A stretch of DNA of 64,000 nucleotides from Heterocephalus glaber (lineage: Eukaryota; Chordata; Mammalia; Rodentia; Bathyergidae). The number at the start of each line of letters is the position of its first letter. Position 1 is the stretch's first letter. The stretch spans positions 10,272,830 to 10,336,829 of the forward strand of contig NW_004624778.1 of NCBI RefSeq assembly GCF_000247695.1. The letters run 5' to 3'. Under the pieces are notes generated by a model. That model was not told the DNA's origin and did not search any database. It was given only the letters and a program-made list of their open reading frames with translations. Of the stretch, positions 34,249 to 47,728 are shown in pieces. Both the position numbers and the translations under genes were made by a program.

Positions 34249-37200
34249 CTGCAGAGGAGACAGGTAGCCCAACACAGGTGGAATCATTCTGCAGGTGGCC
34301 AGGGAGGGGCAAGGGGAAGGCAGGGGTGGCAATCACACGAGCAGAGGGATGAAGAGGCTGACCTCTGGGTGGGACCTCTGTGGCCAGGTAACAAGACATT
34401 GTTTCTTCTGCTAAGTCAGGCATGGGGACAGCAAACAGACTTGGGCCCTGGTTTTGCTAGAGTTCCAGGCATGGGGCAAAGAAACAACCATCTGAAACAT
34501 GTTACAAGCTGCTACAGTCCTGAGCCTCTGGAGGACAGGGTCAGGGCCCTAAGTGGACAGGGGAGCAGCCCCTTAGCTGGTGGCTGAAGAAGACTTCTCT
34601 GAGGAAGCAACCCTTAAACTGAGGTCAGAAGGAAGCACACTAGCAAGAGATGGACCAACTGAGTGAGAGATGTGTGCAAAGATGGATCTTAGAACTGCAG
34701 AACCCAGTGACAAGCAAGTTGCAGGGAGTTCACAAGGAATGTAGTTGGTAGAAAGCCCCTGTGGTAGGGAAAGTCATGGCCCCCAACAATGTCCTAGTTC
34801 CTAAAACCTGTGAACATGGACCTTACAGAACAAGGCAGAAGGGAGACTGCAGCTTCAATTATGGGAAAGATCTTGAGAAGATTATCCGGGACTATCCAGA
34901 TGGGTCCAGTGTAATCACAAAGGTCTTTGTAAGAGAAACTGATGTGACTGACAGTGAAGGAGAGAGAAGAAAACATGTGACAACAGAATCAGAACCAGAC
35001 TGGAAGAGACTGCATTACTGGCACTGAAGGGGCCCCAGCCAAGGAATGCAGGCAGCATCTAGGTGTGGACAAGGAAACTGATTCTTCCTAGATCCCCCAG
35101 GAGGAATGAAGCCCTGCCACCACCTTGACTGTAGCCTGAGACTTCCAACCTCTAGGGCTGTGAGGTGATAAAACTTGTGTTGTTTCAAGCCACTGATTTT
35201 GCAATTTATTATAGCAGCAGTAGGAAGCAAACTCCAAATAAGTAAAATTTAGCAATAAAGTATTCAGGGATACATCAACATGTAATAACAGTTTTTTAAC
35301 AATGAGGGAATATTAGTACAAAATTTAGAGTAATTATTACCTTTGAGGGAAACCGGTAAAATGAAGGAGCACATCAATTGATACAATGGCTCTATGCAAA
35401 CATTCCACTTCTTAAATGAAGTGATTGGTTTACAGATACTTATTTTATTGATTTGATATATATATGATACAAATATTCTCTTCATCAAATGCTACATAAT
35501 GAGAACAGTGAAAAAGAGTGGATGTTAAGTGGGAGAATTTGCAGACCGTGAACATTTCAGTCAGAGATCCAATGCAAAAGCCCTATGGTGGAAGAGAAAA
35601 GGAGGCCTCCAGGAGTGACTGGCACATAGAACAAGGGGAGTGGTGGAAGCTGAAGGCAGGGAAGAAACAAGGGGCTAGACTCTTTCCAGGAGAAGCCACA
35701 GGCCTAAGGAATAGTTATAAGAAGAGCCCTTTATAACAGGACAAGGACTATCACCTGTCTTATAATCCAATCACACCTCTTCTATCAGACCATGATGGAA
35801 GAAAGGCTCCTTTGTATTCTCCTTAAAGACATGCATGTGTACATGTGTGTAGTTGACTACCATTTAATGAGCACCTATGACATGAAAGGAACTTTCATAG
35901 AATCATACAAGACATCAGTAACCCCAAGGATTATTGCAGATGAGTAACTGGGCATTTAGAGAGATGAAGGCACCTGCTGCTATGACATGGGTGAGGCAGA
36001 GTTTGGCACCCAAGCCTAGGACTCTTTTCCAATACCATACCATCTGGCAGGGGTATCACCTGGAGCATGGCAGAGACTCCTGCCTCTTGAGTGCACACAG
36101 CAGCACTCAGTAAGGCTTTGCCATTGCAGCACTGCCAGGGCAAAGGTAATGATGGCAATGAAAGGACCCATGGTGTCTCCAAAACTACTCCAAACATTTA
36201 CATGCCACAACAGGTCCCAGCCATCGAGACAGAGAGCACCTTGGGGGAAAGTTTTCTGTTCCATTCTTGAGCTCCAGGCCTGTTATGGAAGAACAGGAGG
36301 AAGGCACGGCCAGGACCACATCTCTGTCTATGATTGTGCCTATCCATGTGATCCTCATATACAATGGCCCCCCCAAATTGTTTTTCAATGGGAATAATAT
36401 TAAAAGGCAGTATTTTTTTCTACCATAGTCCATGTTCTGCATTGTTTGAAAATCTTACTCTAAATGAGTATTAATTCATGTAATCTACACACATACACAC
36501 CCAGAGCTTATCAGCCATCTCAGAAAACAGAGGGAGAGTGGTTAGGTCATTCACAAGTGCAAGGTGCCACAGTCCCTAATTCAAATCCAGACTGCCGGCC
36601 TCAGAGCCTGTGGATATAATCACTCTGTCACATGCCTGGACTGAAGTTCAGGAGGACCCCAGAGACCTAGGCAACTCCCTGAAAGACCATCTTTCAAGAG
36701 GAGGCCTCCCTTGCCTCCCTTGCAGAGCTGGGTCAGACTCAGCCCTGGAGTGGGGGAACACTGTGGTGTTGGAGGACTCAGCCTCAAGGTGGACTCTTTG
36801 GGTGTACTCGGGGAGTATGCAGCTGACTCGAGACTGCCAGGCAGGTGTCTCTAACACATGTCACCCACACATCTATGGTGGTTATGCTACTTCCAAGCCT
36901 GGAGCAGGGTGTCCTTGGCTTCCTTCTTCTGGGAACAGAAGTCTGGGTTTGCATGGTCACATCGTGGAAGCTGCCTTTCTTTTAGGACCTCCAGTTACCC
37001 CAATCCTCCACTACCTTCATTTCCCGCCACTAGTTCTGAGTGGCCCAAGGATAGTGGATCCACAGCCCATGAGATCCCACTGCAGGCTCAGTCCAAGGCT
37101 CTTTGCCTTGGGCTCTTATTTTCAACCCATCATCCTTACCCAGGCTAAAGAGGAAGGTGAGGATCCCTAGAGAGAGAGGGAGGCACTAAATAAGGAAAAA

Positions 37201-37583
37201 GAAACCCAAGGACCCATCTCCAGCATAGTTAAAGCAGAGTGAAGCTAAGAGCCTGTTCTGGTTCCCAGAAGTGCTTGTGAGGGGTAGAGTCCAGCAAAGG
37301 AGGTGGCCACCCCAAGGACCCCACTGTTAGATCTGCTGGCCTACATGGGGTCAGTGTCTTCAAAGTCCTTTGCTCATTACATGCCTCTGCTCTGCAGATG
37401 TGGAAACTGAAGACCTGAGAATTCAGCAGCTTACCCAAAGGAACAGGGCTGGAGAGAGGAAGGGACTCTGCAAAGTGTGAGGGTGTGCAGGGCAGGGAGT
37501 GAGCATTAAGGCCCAGGGTGGGGCCGCATATGATGGAGGAGAACTAGGGCAGTTGGCAAGGGGAGGCTGGGTGGTTCTCCTAC
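34249..37583 (-). other. ST8SIA5: ST8SIA5 intron between the two sialylmotif L exons
   Basis: 3.3-kb intron, donor GTAGGA at 37583-37578. It contains a MaLR-type LTR at 34755-35235 and otherwise unassigned sequence. A chance frame at 36610-37170 (plus) of 186 codons has no recognisable domain. Confidence 0.8.
34755..35235 (+). repeat. ERVL-MaLR-type LTR-like element
   Basis: 'AGTCATGGCCCCCAACAATG', 'GATTATCCGGGACTATCCAG', 'CAAGGAATGCAGGCAGCATC' and 'TTGTGTTGTTTCAAGCCACT' close with 'TATAGCAGCAGTAGGAAGCAAACTC', the pattern of MaLR-type LTR ends. The open frame at 34761-35027 lies wholly inside it. Exact family unsure. Confidence 0.65.
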
Positions 37584-37696
37584 CGGAAGACGAAGTCAGC
37601 ACTATTGATCTCCCGTCCGCAGCGGCTGTTCTTGAGGATGCCTCCGTTGCCCACCACTGCACACTTCTTAAACTGAGACCGGTAGTAGGGCATGTC
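37584..37696 (-). CDS. ST8SIA5: ST8SIA5 exon with the core of sialylmotif L
   Basis: 113-nt exon, minus strand, acceptor CCCCCAG, donor GTAGGA. It starts in phase 0 with GAC (Asp) and reads DMPYYRSQFKKCAVVGNGG then ILKNSRCGREINSADFVF and two bases of Arg. KCAVVGNGGIL..S..G..I is the hallmark of sialylmotif L, where the donor nucleotide binds (family knowledge). The Cys before AVV and the Cys of NSRCG are the usual positions. I see no substitution against the human protein as I remember it, so this segment is under strong constraint. Confidence 0.97.
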
Positions 37697-38264
37697 CTGG
37701 GGGATGGGAGAGGACAGGCACAGCTGTCAGAGCCAGCACTAACCCCACCCTCACTGGGGCTTCCATCTCTGTAACCACATCCATCTTTGTGAGCTCCTGG
37801 CCCCAAGAGACAGCCTCAGAGGGAATGTGAGAGACAAGCGTGTGTCCACTTTACAGATGAGTAGAGCAGGCAAGACGCTTGTTACTGTTAGTGGCTCCAA
37901 AGGTCCCTCCCATCTCTGACACCCAGGGCCTACTGGGCAGCTGGCCTCCTAGCTACCACAGCAGCTGGACAGCCCTTCAGGACAGGGGGTGGCCAACAGC
38001 GTGGGCTTCTGGTGAGACCAGCTGCCGGGAAGAGCCTCATGGGGAATCAGGCTGAATCTGAAGGTGATGCTGCACCCATCTTGGGGAGACTACCCATGGT
38101 CATGGTCCCCTTTTCCAGGAGAGACAGGACAGGGGCCCAGGACAGGGGAGGCACATGGATTGTACCGCCACTGGGGGAAACTACACTGACTTACCAGAGG
38201 AAAGAAAAAAACTCAAAGTCATCTTTGGAAATACAATCCAAGACTTACTATATTTTATATGGGT

Positions 38265-38440
38265 GTTTCCCAAATTTCTGTAAATCAAGAATTATCTGAA
38301 AAACATCAATTTCTAGGCTTCAGTCAAGAACTATGTAATCAAAATCTCCAAGGTGCAGATAGCAGGCTGAGAAGCAGAATTTCCTACAAACACAAATGAA
38401 TACATGCTTCAAGGGCAATTTGGGAAATGCCATCCTACAT
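38265..38440 (+). repeat. MER5-like hAT fragment
   Basis: 'AAGAATTATCTGAAAAACAT', 'CAATTTCTAGGCTTCAGTCA' and 'ACTATGTAATCAAAATCTCC' resemble the MER5A body. Degenerate. Confidence 0.4.
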
Positions 38441-38449
38441 CAAATGCTC

Positions 38450-38565
38450 TAATTTGGGGATCAGCGAATTATAGCCCAAGGGCCACATCTGGCCTTCTAC
38501 CTGTTTCTGTATGACTCAAAGCTGAGAATGTATTTTACATATTTAAATGGTTGGAAACAATCTGT
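38450..38565 (+). repeat. hAT-like DNA transposon fragment
   Basis: 'GGGGATCAGCGAATTATAGC', 'CCAAGGGCCACATCTGGCCT', 'TCTACCTGTTTCTGTATGAC' is a common mammalian hAT-type end. Family not assigned. Confidence 0.45.
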
Positions 38566-38569
38566 TTTG

Positions 38570-38975
38570 GCTTATATATAGATGTTGCCCCCAAAGCCTC
38601 ATGCGCTCATAGGTGGGGCTTTGGGGAGGTTACTGAATCATGGGTGTGATACTGGATTAGTCCACTGATGGGCTTATAACTGGGTGTGATGTTGAGCAGT
38701 TAACCCTGGAAGGAAGAGGCGGGTCACTGTGAGTGTGGCCCGGAAGGATGTATTTATATTCCTTCTATTCCCTTGATCCCACTGCTGCTTCTTTCTGCCT
38801 GCCACTTCATGGACTGTTTCTCCTCTGCGAAGCTCATCTACCATGCTGCCCTGCCTTAGAGGCAGCCAACTATGGACTGAAACCTCTACAAACTATGAGC
38901 TAAAATAAACCTTTCCTCCTTTAACTTGTGGGTATTGGTTATTTTTTCCCAGCAACAAGAAAGTAACTAAGACCC
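38570..38975 (+). repeat. MaLR-type LTR (near full length)
   Basis: Starts around 'TATATATAGATGTTGCCCCC', then 'AAAGCCTCATGCGCTCATAG' and 'CTGGATTAGTCCACTGATGG', and ends 'AGCAACAAGAAAGTAACTAA'. AATAAA lies in 'GAGCTAAAATAAACCTTTCC'. Same broad family as 18836-19320. Confidence 0.75.
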
Positions 38976-40360
38976 AATGCAAAGAAGAATATTCTTTGAT
39001 ATGTGAAGATTATATAAATTTCAAGATTTCTGTGTTATTAGAATGTGGCCATCCTCATTTGTTTACTGATGTCCATGGCTGCTCTTATTCTGGAACAACA
39101 GAAGTGAATAGTTGTGACAATGATTATGACCTCCAAAACTCATTTACTACCTGACGCTGGTGACTCCACTGGATTTCCCTGAGCCTGGGCACTCTGTGTC
39201 CTGGCTCTCCTTGGACCCACAGGTCATGCCAGGCTGTTTCACATCAGGGTAACCTGCATGATGCAAGTCTACCTGTCATCAGTCTCATACTCCAGGGCTT
39301 ATAAGACCTACTTTGCAGAGGCGACTCAATGCCATCCTCCTCAGCACTGTGATAAGGGAGGAAACCTATGACACCCTTCACCTTCAGCTTCTCCCCCAAG
39401 CCATCAAAATGCCTGAGTCTTACTAGTGCACTTTGGAACTAGTAACAGAAGAGAGGGGATCATTTTGTTAGCAGCCCCCAGCACCCTCTAAAATACAGGA
39501 ATACTTGGGTTCTCAGGTTTCTGTTTTACCTGCACACACCTCCATTTTGCATTTCTACAAACTGGACCACAACACCTTTCCCTCGGCCTGGAGCTTCCCG
39601 TACATGGTTATGAACACACTTCATGCCACCTACCTCTGCACCCCTCCACAACTGCAGAATCGTCTGAACCAGTGGAAAGGGCAGCTGCTGGGGCCCCTTA
39701 TCCAAGAGTCAGATCCAGGGATATGCACCAATGTCAGCCCAGGTGAGCCTTAGCAGTCCGAATAGGTCACAAAGGTGGATCCTTCACTCTGCAGCCCTCA
39801 CAGTCAGGAAGGCACCATGCTAGCCCACTTCCTAACTTCCCCATGTGAAAGGCAAAAAGAAATGTCTCTCGTCTTTATGTCTCTTTTTAAATGATCTGTT
39901 ATGAGCAGCTGAACCCATGCCTGGTCCAAACTGCAGTGTTATAGAAAGAGAGCCTGGGGATCTGAAGGACAAAATGACCACCTGAGGTCATCTATAAATC
40001 TTACTGCCTTGATTTGCATTGGATTGTACTTTCTTGTGTGTCTGCTTTTACTCCTGTGCCTACCTCAGGTGGGGAACAGATGTCAATCATGCACCCAGCT
40101 ATCTGCACAATATCCTCTGCAAGCAATGTTGTAGGCAATGTTGTAAACATTTTCTTGTCTAAGTCACACAAGGGGTAGCCAGTTGGCACTGGCTGGGTAC
40201 AGACAGGAAGCCCAGTGGATGATCTGCTGTGCAAAGACAACTGGTCAACTAAGGCCAGGACATCACAGTCAGAGTGTGTCACATGCAGAACCACAGGGGC
40301 ATTGCCACAAAGGGCCATGTCAGGGTGCTCACCCACCCAGCAGGCCTGAACAGAGTTCAC

Positions 40361-40505
40361 CTTGGGGAACATGCGGAAGATCTCCTGGTTGATATGGAAG
40401 ATACCGCTGGTGTCCACCTCATACTTGAGCTTTGTCCCCAGTGGTGTGTTCTTCTGGGTGGTGAAGAGGAAGGCAGGGGCGTTGCAGCACCGGGATAGAG
40501 TGGAC
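40361..40505 (-). CDS. ST8SIA5: ST8SIA5 exon (stem to catalytic domain boundary)
   Basis: 145-nt exon, minus strand, acceptor TGGCAG and donor GTGAAC. The first G completes Lys (AA|G); then STLSRCCNAPAFLFTTQKN and the stretch to YEVDTSGIFHINQEIFRMFPK follow, ending on a full codon (phase 0). It lies just before sialylmotif L in the mature enzyme, leading from the stem to the catalytic fold. A pair of Cys (RCCN) is present. Human SGIYHINQ is SGIFHINQ here by memory, Tyr to Phe. The antisense frames over this exon are not supported. Confidence 0.96.
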
Positions 40506-43125
40506 CTGCCAGGCAGGGAGACATGGGTGACACTGGGCAGAGCAAAGCCTTACAAGGAACAAAAGGGCCATAAATTGGGCCTTTTCCACCCTCAATTCCC
40601 ACCCTCGTTCCCATCCCACACCTAGCTTGTGTTGCCTCCCCCCACTTTGCAGGCCTCCTGGTGCCCAGACCTTCTGCCTCTCCTGTTGTGGCCCTTTCGG
40701 GGCCCAGGTCAGGTTCCTCCCATGAAGCCCTTGCTGTTCCTGTCCCCACTTATTGCATCTGTTTCCAGGACTGCAGCACAGATTGGGAGCCATGTAATTC
40801 ATCACCTGCTGTCTCCCTTCCAGACTTGAAGAAAAAACCCCAATGGCAGGGACTCCACTTCGCCCAATCCTGCATAGGACTAGTAACACATATGTACAGT
40901 AACCAGGTGCTCTCAAATTGCAGGACTGACCAAGCCCCACTGGAGCTTGCTCAGGACCTGCCAGTATGCCCCTGCTTCCTGGAGACATGTTCTTTCCACT
41001 TCATTCATCCAGCCTGAACTGAAAGCCCAGGGGAGCCTCAGCCCCCACAATAGATGCTAGACCAGGTGCCTACCTTGTCTGATGGGCTCATAAAACTAAG
41101 ACCCACATGATCAGCAGAAATAACAAGCATTAACAATAACAAGCAATAACAAGCCTTCAGAAACCAATATAGGAATAGGGGAGGGTCAGAAAATAGGCTA
41201 GTGGCTTGATACTGCCTGGCTCCCTGCAGAAAGTGGACACTGGTTCCAAGGGAAGGTTTTAGGAGGTTCATTATTTAAAGAAATGAAAAGATCTCTGTGA
41301 TTTTCATCTCAAAACTATTCAAACTTGAGTTATTGAAGATTAAAGTTCTAATGTAAGGTTTAAAAAAATTTCCCATAGTGGGAAGGAGCTGCTGAGGCTG
41401 GCTGGGCACCTGCCAGCCAGGAAACCTGGTTTTCTGTCTTCTCTGCAGCAGGTGCTCCACCTGGCCATGCACCCTCCAGGGCCTGCCAGGGAGGCTCTGA
41501 GACAGGCCCAGGTTTGGGCACATTTTTCTCCCCCTGCCCTGGAGGCCTAAAGCCTGGCCACAGAGGCTGCTGGACTTGACCAAGGGCACAAATATCGCTT
41601 TTCTCATCTAGGGGCTGAGCCCACAAGGATGCACCTCCTCCAAAAGAGGAGTGGTGGGCTGCCCAGGGGAATGGAGCATCTATTCCATGGAGTCCTGCAG
41701 CAACCAGAAATGAAGAGTGAGGAGGAGATTCTTGAAAACTGCCACCGAGGTCTGGGATGGAACCTGGAACAGGGTTAGCAGCCTAGTGGAAAGAGGTCTG
41801 GATTCAAATTTCTGCTCTGTCCTCACCAGTTGAGGGGCTTGAGGAATGCCTCTTTTCTTTCTGAAACTCAATCTTGTCTGCCACTGGAAAGTTTACCAGG
41901 CTCCCTCCCATTGAGATAGACTGATTCTTACTAACCAAGCTTTCAAGTAACTGATGTATAAACCAGAATGCCAAAATGCCAATTTATAGGCAGCTTGTAA
42001 GGAAAGGCCTCTGTTACAGGATTCTCTTCCTGCAACTGAAATGCTCATGTCTCACTCTTGCACTGTACCGTTCCTGCCAGCCTGAGTGAAGAATCTCATC
42101 ATTGTTCCAGGACCTTGAAATGAGAACAAAGGGAGGCAACTGAGTGGCCTTGAAGGTTTTTCCATGTAGAGCACAGCAAGGCCTGATGTCACCTCCCTTC
42201 CCCACCCCTGAACCCACTCTATATCCCTCAGCCCCCACAGCATCATGCTCTGGACTGTAGTGTCTGATCCTTGCTACAAGTTCCCCCTTAAAACTTCCAT
42301 CTACCTCTAGACATGGCCTGGAATTGCCACCAATGGGAACAAATGATTTCTAAAGAAAATATAAAATCCTTGGTTACACTCACTTTTCACAATCACTTGT
42401 GTAGACTCCTTTATGCTGATAGCTCCTCAGTACACTTAAACTTGAAAATGAACTGCCAAAATCCAGTTTAGGCATAAATCACAATTTAACAGCATAAGGT
42501 CTACTTGCACTGAAACGATGACATAAGTCTGCAGCATTTTAGAGACGGAGGGGACCCTAAAGCTCCATTAATGAAAAAGGATGTTTGGATGTTGCCCATC
42601 TGCTTGGCTCCCACGGGAGATCTTTAAGATAAAGCTCTTGCCTCTCTGGGAGTTTATAATCTGTTAATTGTGGTTAGAGAGTAATTAGGAAAGAATCAAC
42701 AACAGGGCCCAGATGCCTTGTGTGGCTGTCAAAATGCAGGCACTCAGAGAATGCGTGAGGCTGCTAAGTTAGAGCTGCAGACCAGGAGAGGGAGGTGGGG
42801 ACGGAGAGGCCATGGAGGACTGCAGGGAGACCTAGCGCAGATATCTTACTGTTAGAAGGCTCATTGAACCCCAACTGTGTTCTGGAGGTGACAGCACTGC
42901 CTCATAGAGCTGCTGCATGGCCTGTGGAGGACAGCAGATTGCAGGTGCTGCCTCACTCTGCTGGGGTCAGAGCCTCGCCACTGTCCAGATTCCCAACCTT
43001 CATTAGGGTCAGCCCAGGGCAGGTGCCTGCCAACAGCTGGGCCTTACAGGATGATGAAGACTTCAAGAGGTGACAGAGGGGGACCCATGCCAGGAGAAAG
43101 AATGACAGACAAAACTGATAGGTAC
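40506..43125 (-). other. ST8SIA5: ST8SIA5 intron
   Basis: 2.6-kb intron, donor GTACCT (43125-43120). I found no clear repeat family or coding exon. Nothing specific is visible in 40600-43000 apart from short open frames without support. Confidence 0.75.
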
Positions 43126-43212
43126 TTGAACTGGTTGGCTTCAGAGATGTTCATTGCCCACTTGCACATCTGGAGGCTCTTCCACCGGTCGAACAGCTCT
43201 GACTGCTTCACC
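43126..43212 (-). CDS. ST8SIA5: ST8SIA5 exon (stem region)
   Basis: 87-nt exon, minus strand, acceptor CCCAAAG and donor GTACCT. The first G completes Met (AT|G), then VKQSELFDRWKSLQMCKWA and MNISEANQF follow, ending two bases into Lys (AA|). It is a lumenal stem exon carrying an N-glycosylation sequon (NIS) and one Cys. Entry and exit are both phase 2, so it can be skipped or kept without a frame shift. The sequence agrees with the human protein as I remember it. Confidence 0.95.
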
Positions 43213-45669
43213 CTTTGGGAGGAAGAACAGAACCAAGTGTCATCATTTTTCAAAATGCTCCTGCTCTGTGCCCATCTGTCAAATCCAGGGCTCATGCTAT
43301 GTATCAGCTCTGTTTTCTTATTCTCTGTCTTCTTGATGCTCTGGTATCTGCAGCCTTGCTGCTTACTGATTGTGCAAGGCTCCTGCCAAAGTGCCTTTCA
43401 TCAGAGCAGTCCTGACCTACCCTTTGGCCACCCTCTTTTCAGCAAGCCACTGCCCCCTTCCCCTAATTGTCACAGAGCCAGGTATCAAACAACTACTAAG
43501 TATCAGAGCCTACCCAATTTATTCAATCTAGCCTGTCCTAAACCTGTCTACCTCACTTACTCTGCCTTGCCAATTTCCTCCCATGAAAACCACACTAAAG
43601 CTCTTGCCTGTGTTTTCCCCTCACTCCTGCCTTCTGACCAGCCCCGGTGCTTCCCTGTGGTCCTGTATGTTGTGGTGTGCCTCCTGTTTCTGGGATCTGT
43701 GAGCATCAAAACTCCTGCTCTGGTAGAACCCCACACTGCACACAGCACACAGTAGGGCTCATGAATGTGGTGTACCCTTCTCTTCCTGCCTTCTCAAGGG
43801 CAGATCGTAACTTTCCAGTGACAGAGAGGAAGCGATGAGAAACTAGAGATCTTCTCTGCACAGCCACCTGCCTGGCTCTGTGCTGGGGGATTTTAAACAT
43901 CTCAGCATTGCGATATTCCCAGGTGCTCTCAGGAAGGACAGCATCTAATCACAGAGGCACCTCCCTTTGGCTGACACTGCATAAAGAATTAGTTTTTAGT
44001 TATCATTTATATTTACACATTAATAATTATGCATTCTTACAAGTTTCAGTGCTGTACCTACAGTTTCCAGAAATATAGCAAAATATGGACTCTAGATACA
44101 TATTGTACGAACGAATGAATGAATGAATGAACCAAATCAGAGACTCAAATTCCCAGGAACAGGAGTATTTCCCTTTTGAATACTCCCTACTCTTCCAGAA
44201 TAGCTGTCCGCCATGTCTTTCTCTCTTTTCCCTTTCCTCACCTTCAAATAAATTGTGTTTTTCTTAAAACAAAAACAAACAAATTCCCAGGAACACTAGC
44301 TGATGACTGTGAAATCTTTATGTGCACTAACCCCTCCCTTCTCATGGCTTCTCTTGTCCTTTTCAGCCAGTACCTGGCCTCAGAAGCCAGACATCACACT
44401 CCAAGCCCTCTCTCCCACATATGTGCTTCAGTGTCTCTGTTATCTTTCCCTATCCTTGGTTACTTATCCTCAGTTCTGTGAAGAAGTTGCTTCTAGGATC
44501 TTACTCAGGCTATGTCACCAAAGATAAGTCACAGAAAACCTCAGTCTGCTCATCTATATAGTAGAGCTATTGAAATTCTTGCCACCTACTAAGAGATTAT
44601 TTGTACTATTATCACTCATTTGACAATTTTATACATTTCCTTATACAGTTAGTCCTCTGGGGTAGGGAATACAGGGAGATGTTAAGTGAAAAGGAAAAAA
44701 TCTGTACAATGATATCTGTTTCCCAAAGTGTATTCTGTGGAACTCTAATTCAGTAAGAGGTCACAAGGTATTAGTCGAAACACTAATACATGAAACTGCT
44801 ACAAAAAATGCATCCATGTATGGCTTAATCCAATTTTTAAAGAGAGGGAACCTATGGCCAAATATACTTAGGAAAGGTGAGTTAAATAAGGTTCAATGCT
44901 TTTCTTTATTGCAAGATTTCTCAAATTGTTTAATGTGTTCTCATATATTGTGAATTTACAAAAACAAAAAAGATACCATATGATTGTTTCCCAAAGGTAC
45001 TGCATCATGAGACCATTTATTCAATGAATAGTTCATAAGACTCGAAGTTGACAGAAACACTGGAAATGCAAAACAGTCAGATCATACATTCATTAAAGAA
45101 AGGACCATGACTTCTCTCTCATCATCAGGCACAGTCCCCAGCCAAGGGCCAGGCACTGTGTAGCTGCTCAGGGTCATCTGGCTGTGAACCTTTTAGGAAA
45201 CTGGTGGGTCATGGGTGCTGATGCAGAGAGAAGCCCCTTAAAGGAGGCTGTTCTGGATTGATTATCAGTGGAAGAACCAACAGCCCCCAGGTGGTAAATG
45301 CCCCCAGAAACTACTCTAACTATGGTTCTTACCCTGGGGCTACCAAAGGGTTTAGAAGTGAATATGAACACCCTGCATTATGAGCAAAATCCCAGATCTA
45401 TCCACCCTTGTAGTATGTATCTGGGGGAGAAAGTAAAGCCTTCATCCGCTTCCCAAGGGGGGCTATGATTCCAAAAAGACAAGTACCCACTTGACTACAG
45501 TTTAAAAAATAAAGGTTCACTCTGCAGAGTTGTATTCTGTGCTTAACTGGAGGGGTTAACACTTGTCCCCAAGCAGAACAGACCTCACCAACAGAGAGGA
45601 TACGTGGCTGGTGGGGGAGGGGTGGTTGCAGGAAAAGTCACAGAGGATGGTGACCGAGTTCATGGATTT

Positions 45670-45890
45670 TGGAACCAGAGCTTGGGTCTAGGACCCAGTT
45701 CAGATACCTCCTAACTATGGGACATTAGGCAGATTATTTAACTGAGCCTCAGGTTTCTCATTTATAAAGTGGGCATAATAGTAATCTCTTAGCCTCACAG
45801 ATTTTTATTAATTATTAAATAAGATGACACTATGAAAGATTAAGCCTGGTGCCTGCTGCACAGAAAACATCTGATCAGTACAGATTATTA
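45670..45890 (+). repeat. MIR SINE
   Basis: Clear MIR text: 'CTAACTATGGGACATTAGGC', 'AGATTATTTAACTGAGCCTC', 'TCATTTATAAAGTGGGCATA' and 'TTAAATAAGATGACACTATG', plus orientation. Confidence 0.75.
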
Positions 45891-46734
45891 TTATAGTTAA
45901 ACTGAACTGCTTTGATTATGCTCAAGCACAGCCCCTTGTACATTCTACTTTTGTAAAACCCATAACCTGTCCTTATTCTCACTACATAGCACATCATGGT
46001 TTGGGATCATGCCTGAGTTCCCCTCTGTAACTCCATGCTGAGGCACAGAGCTGATGCCTGGAAAATGGTTGTTGAGTACATAAAAACCAATGAATGAATC
46101 AATAAGTCGGAGTTCAAATAAATCTTTAACTGTTTACTGAATACTTCTATATGACTAGAGCTAGAAATCAATAGGGAACAAAACAATACCTTGCTTTCAC
46201 AGAGCTTACATACCATTGGGGCAAGCAAATGCGAAACAAATATAGATTGTCTTGTCTGGATGTAGTAAGTGCTGTGAAGAAAAATGAAGTAGGATATAGG
46301 GATAGGTAAGTGACTGTTTCAAGTGGCTGATCAAGGAAGGCTTTTCTGGGGAGAGAAACCTTGATCAGAGATCTAAAATGATATTTTCACATGTGAGATG
46401 TGAAAATATCTGGAGAAAGTGTGGCAGAGAAAAGAGTGAGTACAAAGGCTTTGGGGAAGTTAAAGACCTGAAAGGAGCCCCTCCTCTCAGAGGACAGGTG
46501 CCATTAAATAACAGCATCCTGGCTTATGCACTGCTACCCTTTCCCACTTCCCTGCAACCCACAAGAGCTTAGAGCAACACCCTATATAGCCAATGTTTCT
46601 AAAACCTTGGAGTAACATAGATCTAATAATACTCCAGGCCAGGGTACTGAGTTCAATTGTTGGCAGCAATCCATGCCCTAATCTCTGTGCCTCCAATACC
46701 CTTGCCACACCCTAGATCAAAGTTAGGGCCTGAA

Positions 46735-46910
46735 AACCCAGCCTTGAATCCTGGCTTCATCCCCAACTTGGGCAAGTTGTTTAATCTTTCTGAGACTCAA
46801 CTGCTTATCTGTATGATGGATATCATAGCTTCTCCCCTGCCAATCTCAAAGGTTGTTGAATAGATCAAATGAAATCATATGTGTAAAAATACTTTATAGA
46901 CTGCTTTGCA
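46735..46910 (+). repeat. MIR SINE
   Basis: 'GAATCCTGGCTTCATCCCCA', 'ACTTGGGCAAGTTGTTTAAT', 'CTTATCTGTATGATGGATAT' and 'GGTTGTTGAATAGATCAAAT', plus orientation. Confidence 0.75.
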
Positions 46911-47728
46911 AATGCAGAGGTCAGATGAAAGGCTGACCCTAGGCTCTTCTCTCTTTTCTTCCAAGATACCACTAACACTCCAGAAGAATAAAAAAGATAT
47001 AACCCACCAAATGAATACGATGACAGGGAGGGAGATCTCAGTGAAAGAGAGATCTCAACAGATGTACAAAAGGAGGAGGGGGTGATACAAGGACAAGATG
47101 ACATAAACCAGAGGAAAATGCTCAACATGGGTAAAAGGTGGAAATGAGCATGGCCTTGAAAATGTGAATCAGTGTGAGCTTGTAAGAACACCCAACCCCA
47201 CTCTGCCCCTCACCTGCAGCCCAATATTTTAGGTCCAGCAGTGGGTAGAAGGGTTGTGTCAGGGGAAGGGTGAAATCAGATGATTGTTTCCTCTCAAAAA
47301 ACTGCACCATTCCCAGTGAAAAGACCTGGGCATCACAGCAGCAAAAGAATCAATAGCATTTTGAACAACTTCAGACACACAGCTCCTACCTGCTTTAACT
47401 GTTTTAAGTTTGCTGGTCCATCTGAAGGAAATAGACCAAGATAAACCACCAAATACAAGGACTACAGAGGAAAATTTTGAGGGAACAAAACAGATCTAAA
47501 AAATATCTCAGTGTTCCAGAGATATCCAGGAAAAAATATATCCTTAAAAATAAGAATAGATTGCTCTGAGAAGAAAGAAAATGCTCTGGAGGAAGAGTTG
47601 ATTAAAAGAGCTGGAAGATGAAGTCAAGGAATTTTACCAGAATGCAGAAGAAAATGGTAAAGAGAAAAGTTTAAATTAAAAGATATGACTGCTAGAGAAA
47701 CAATCCAGAAGATGCAGTACACAATTCT

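Larger units (their letters stand above)
37697..40360 (-). other. ST8SIA5: ST8SIA5 intron
   Basis: 2.7-kb intron with donor GTGAAC (40360-40355). It holds MER5-like and other hAT-like fragments (38265-38565) and a MaLR LTR (38570-38975). The remainder, 39000-40300, shows nothing I can name. Confidence 0.8.

Noticed and set aside
34761..35027. 88-codon plus-strand open frame
   Set aside because: Lies wholly within an LTR-like repeat at 34755-35235.
36610..37170. 186-codon plus-strand open frame in an ST8SIA5 intron
   Set aside because: No recognised motif, antisense to an intron, and the length is possible by chance in this composition.
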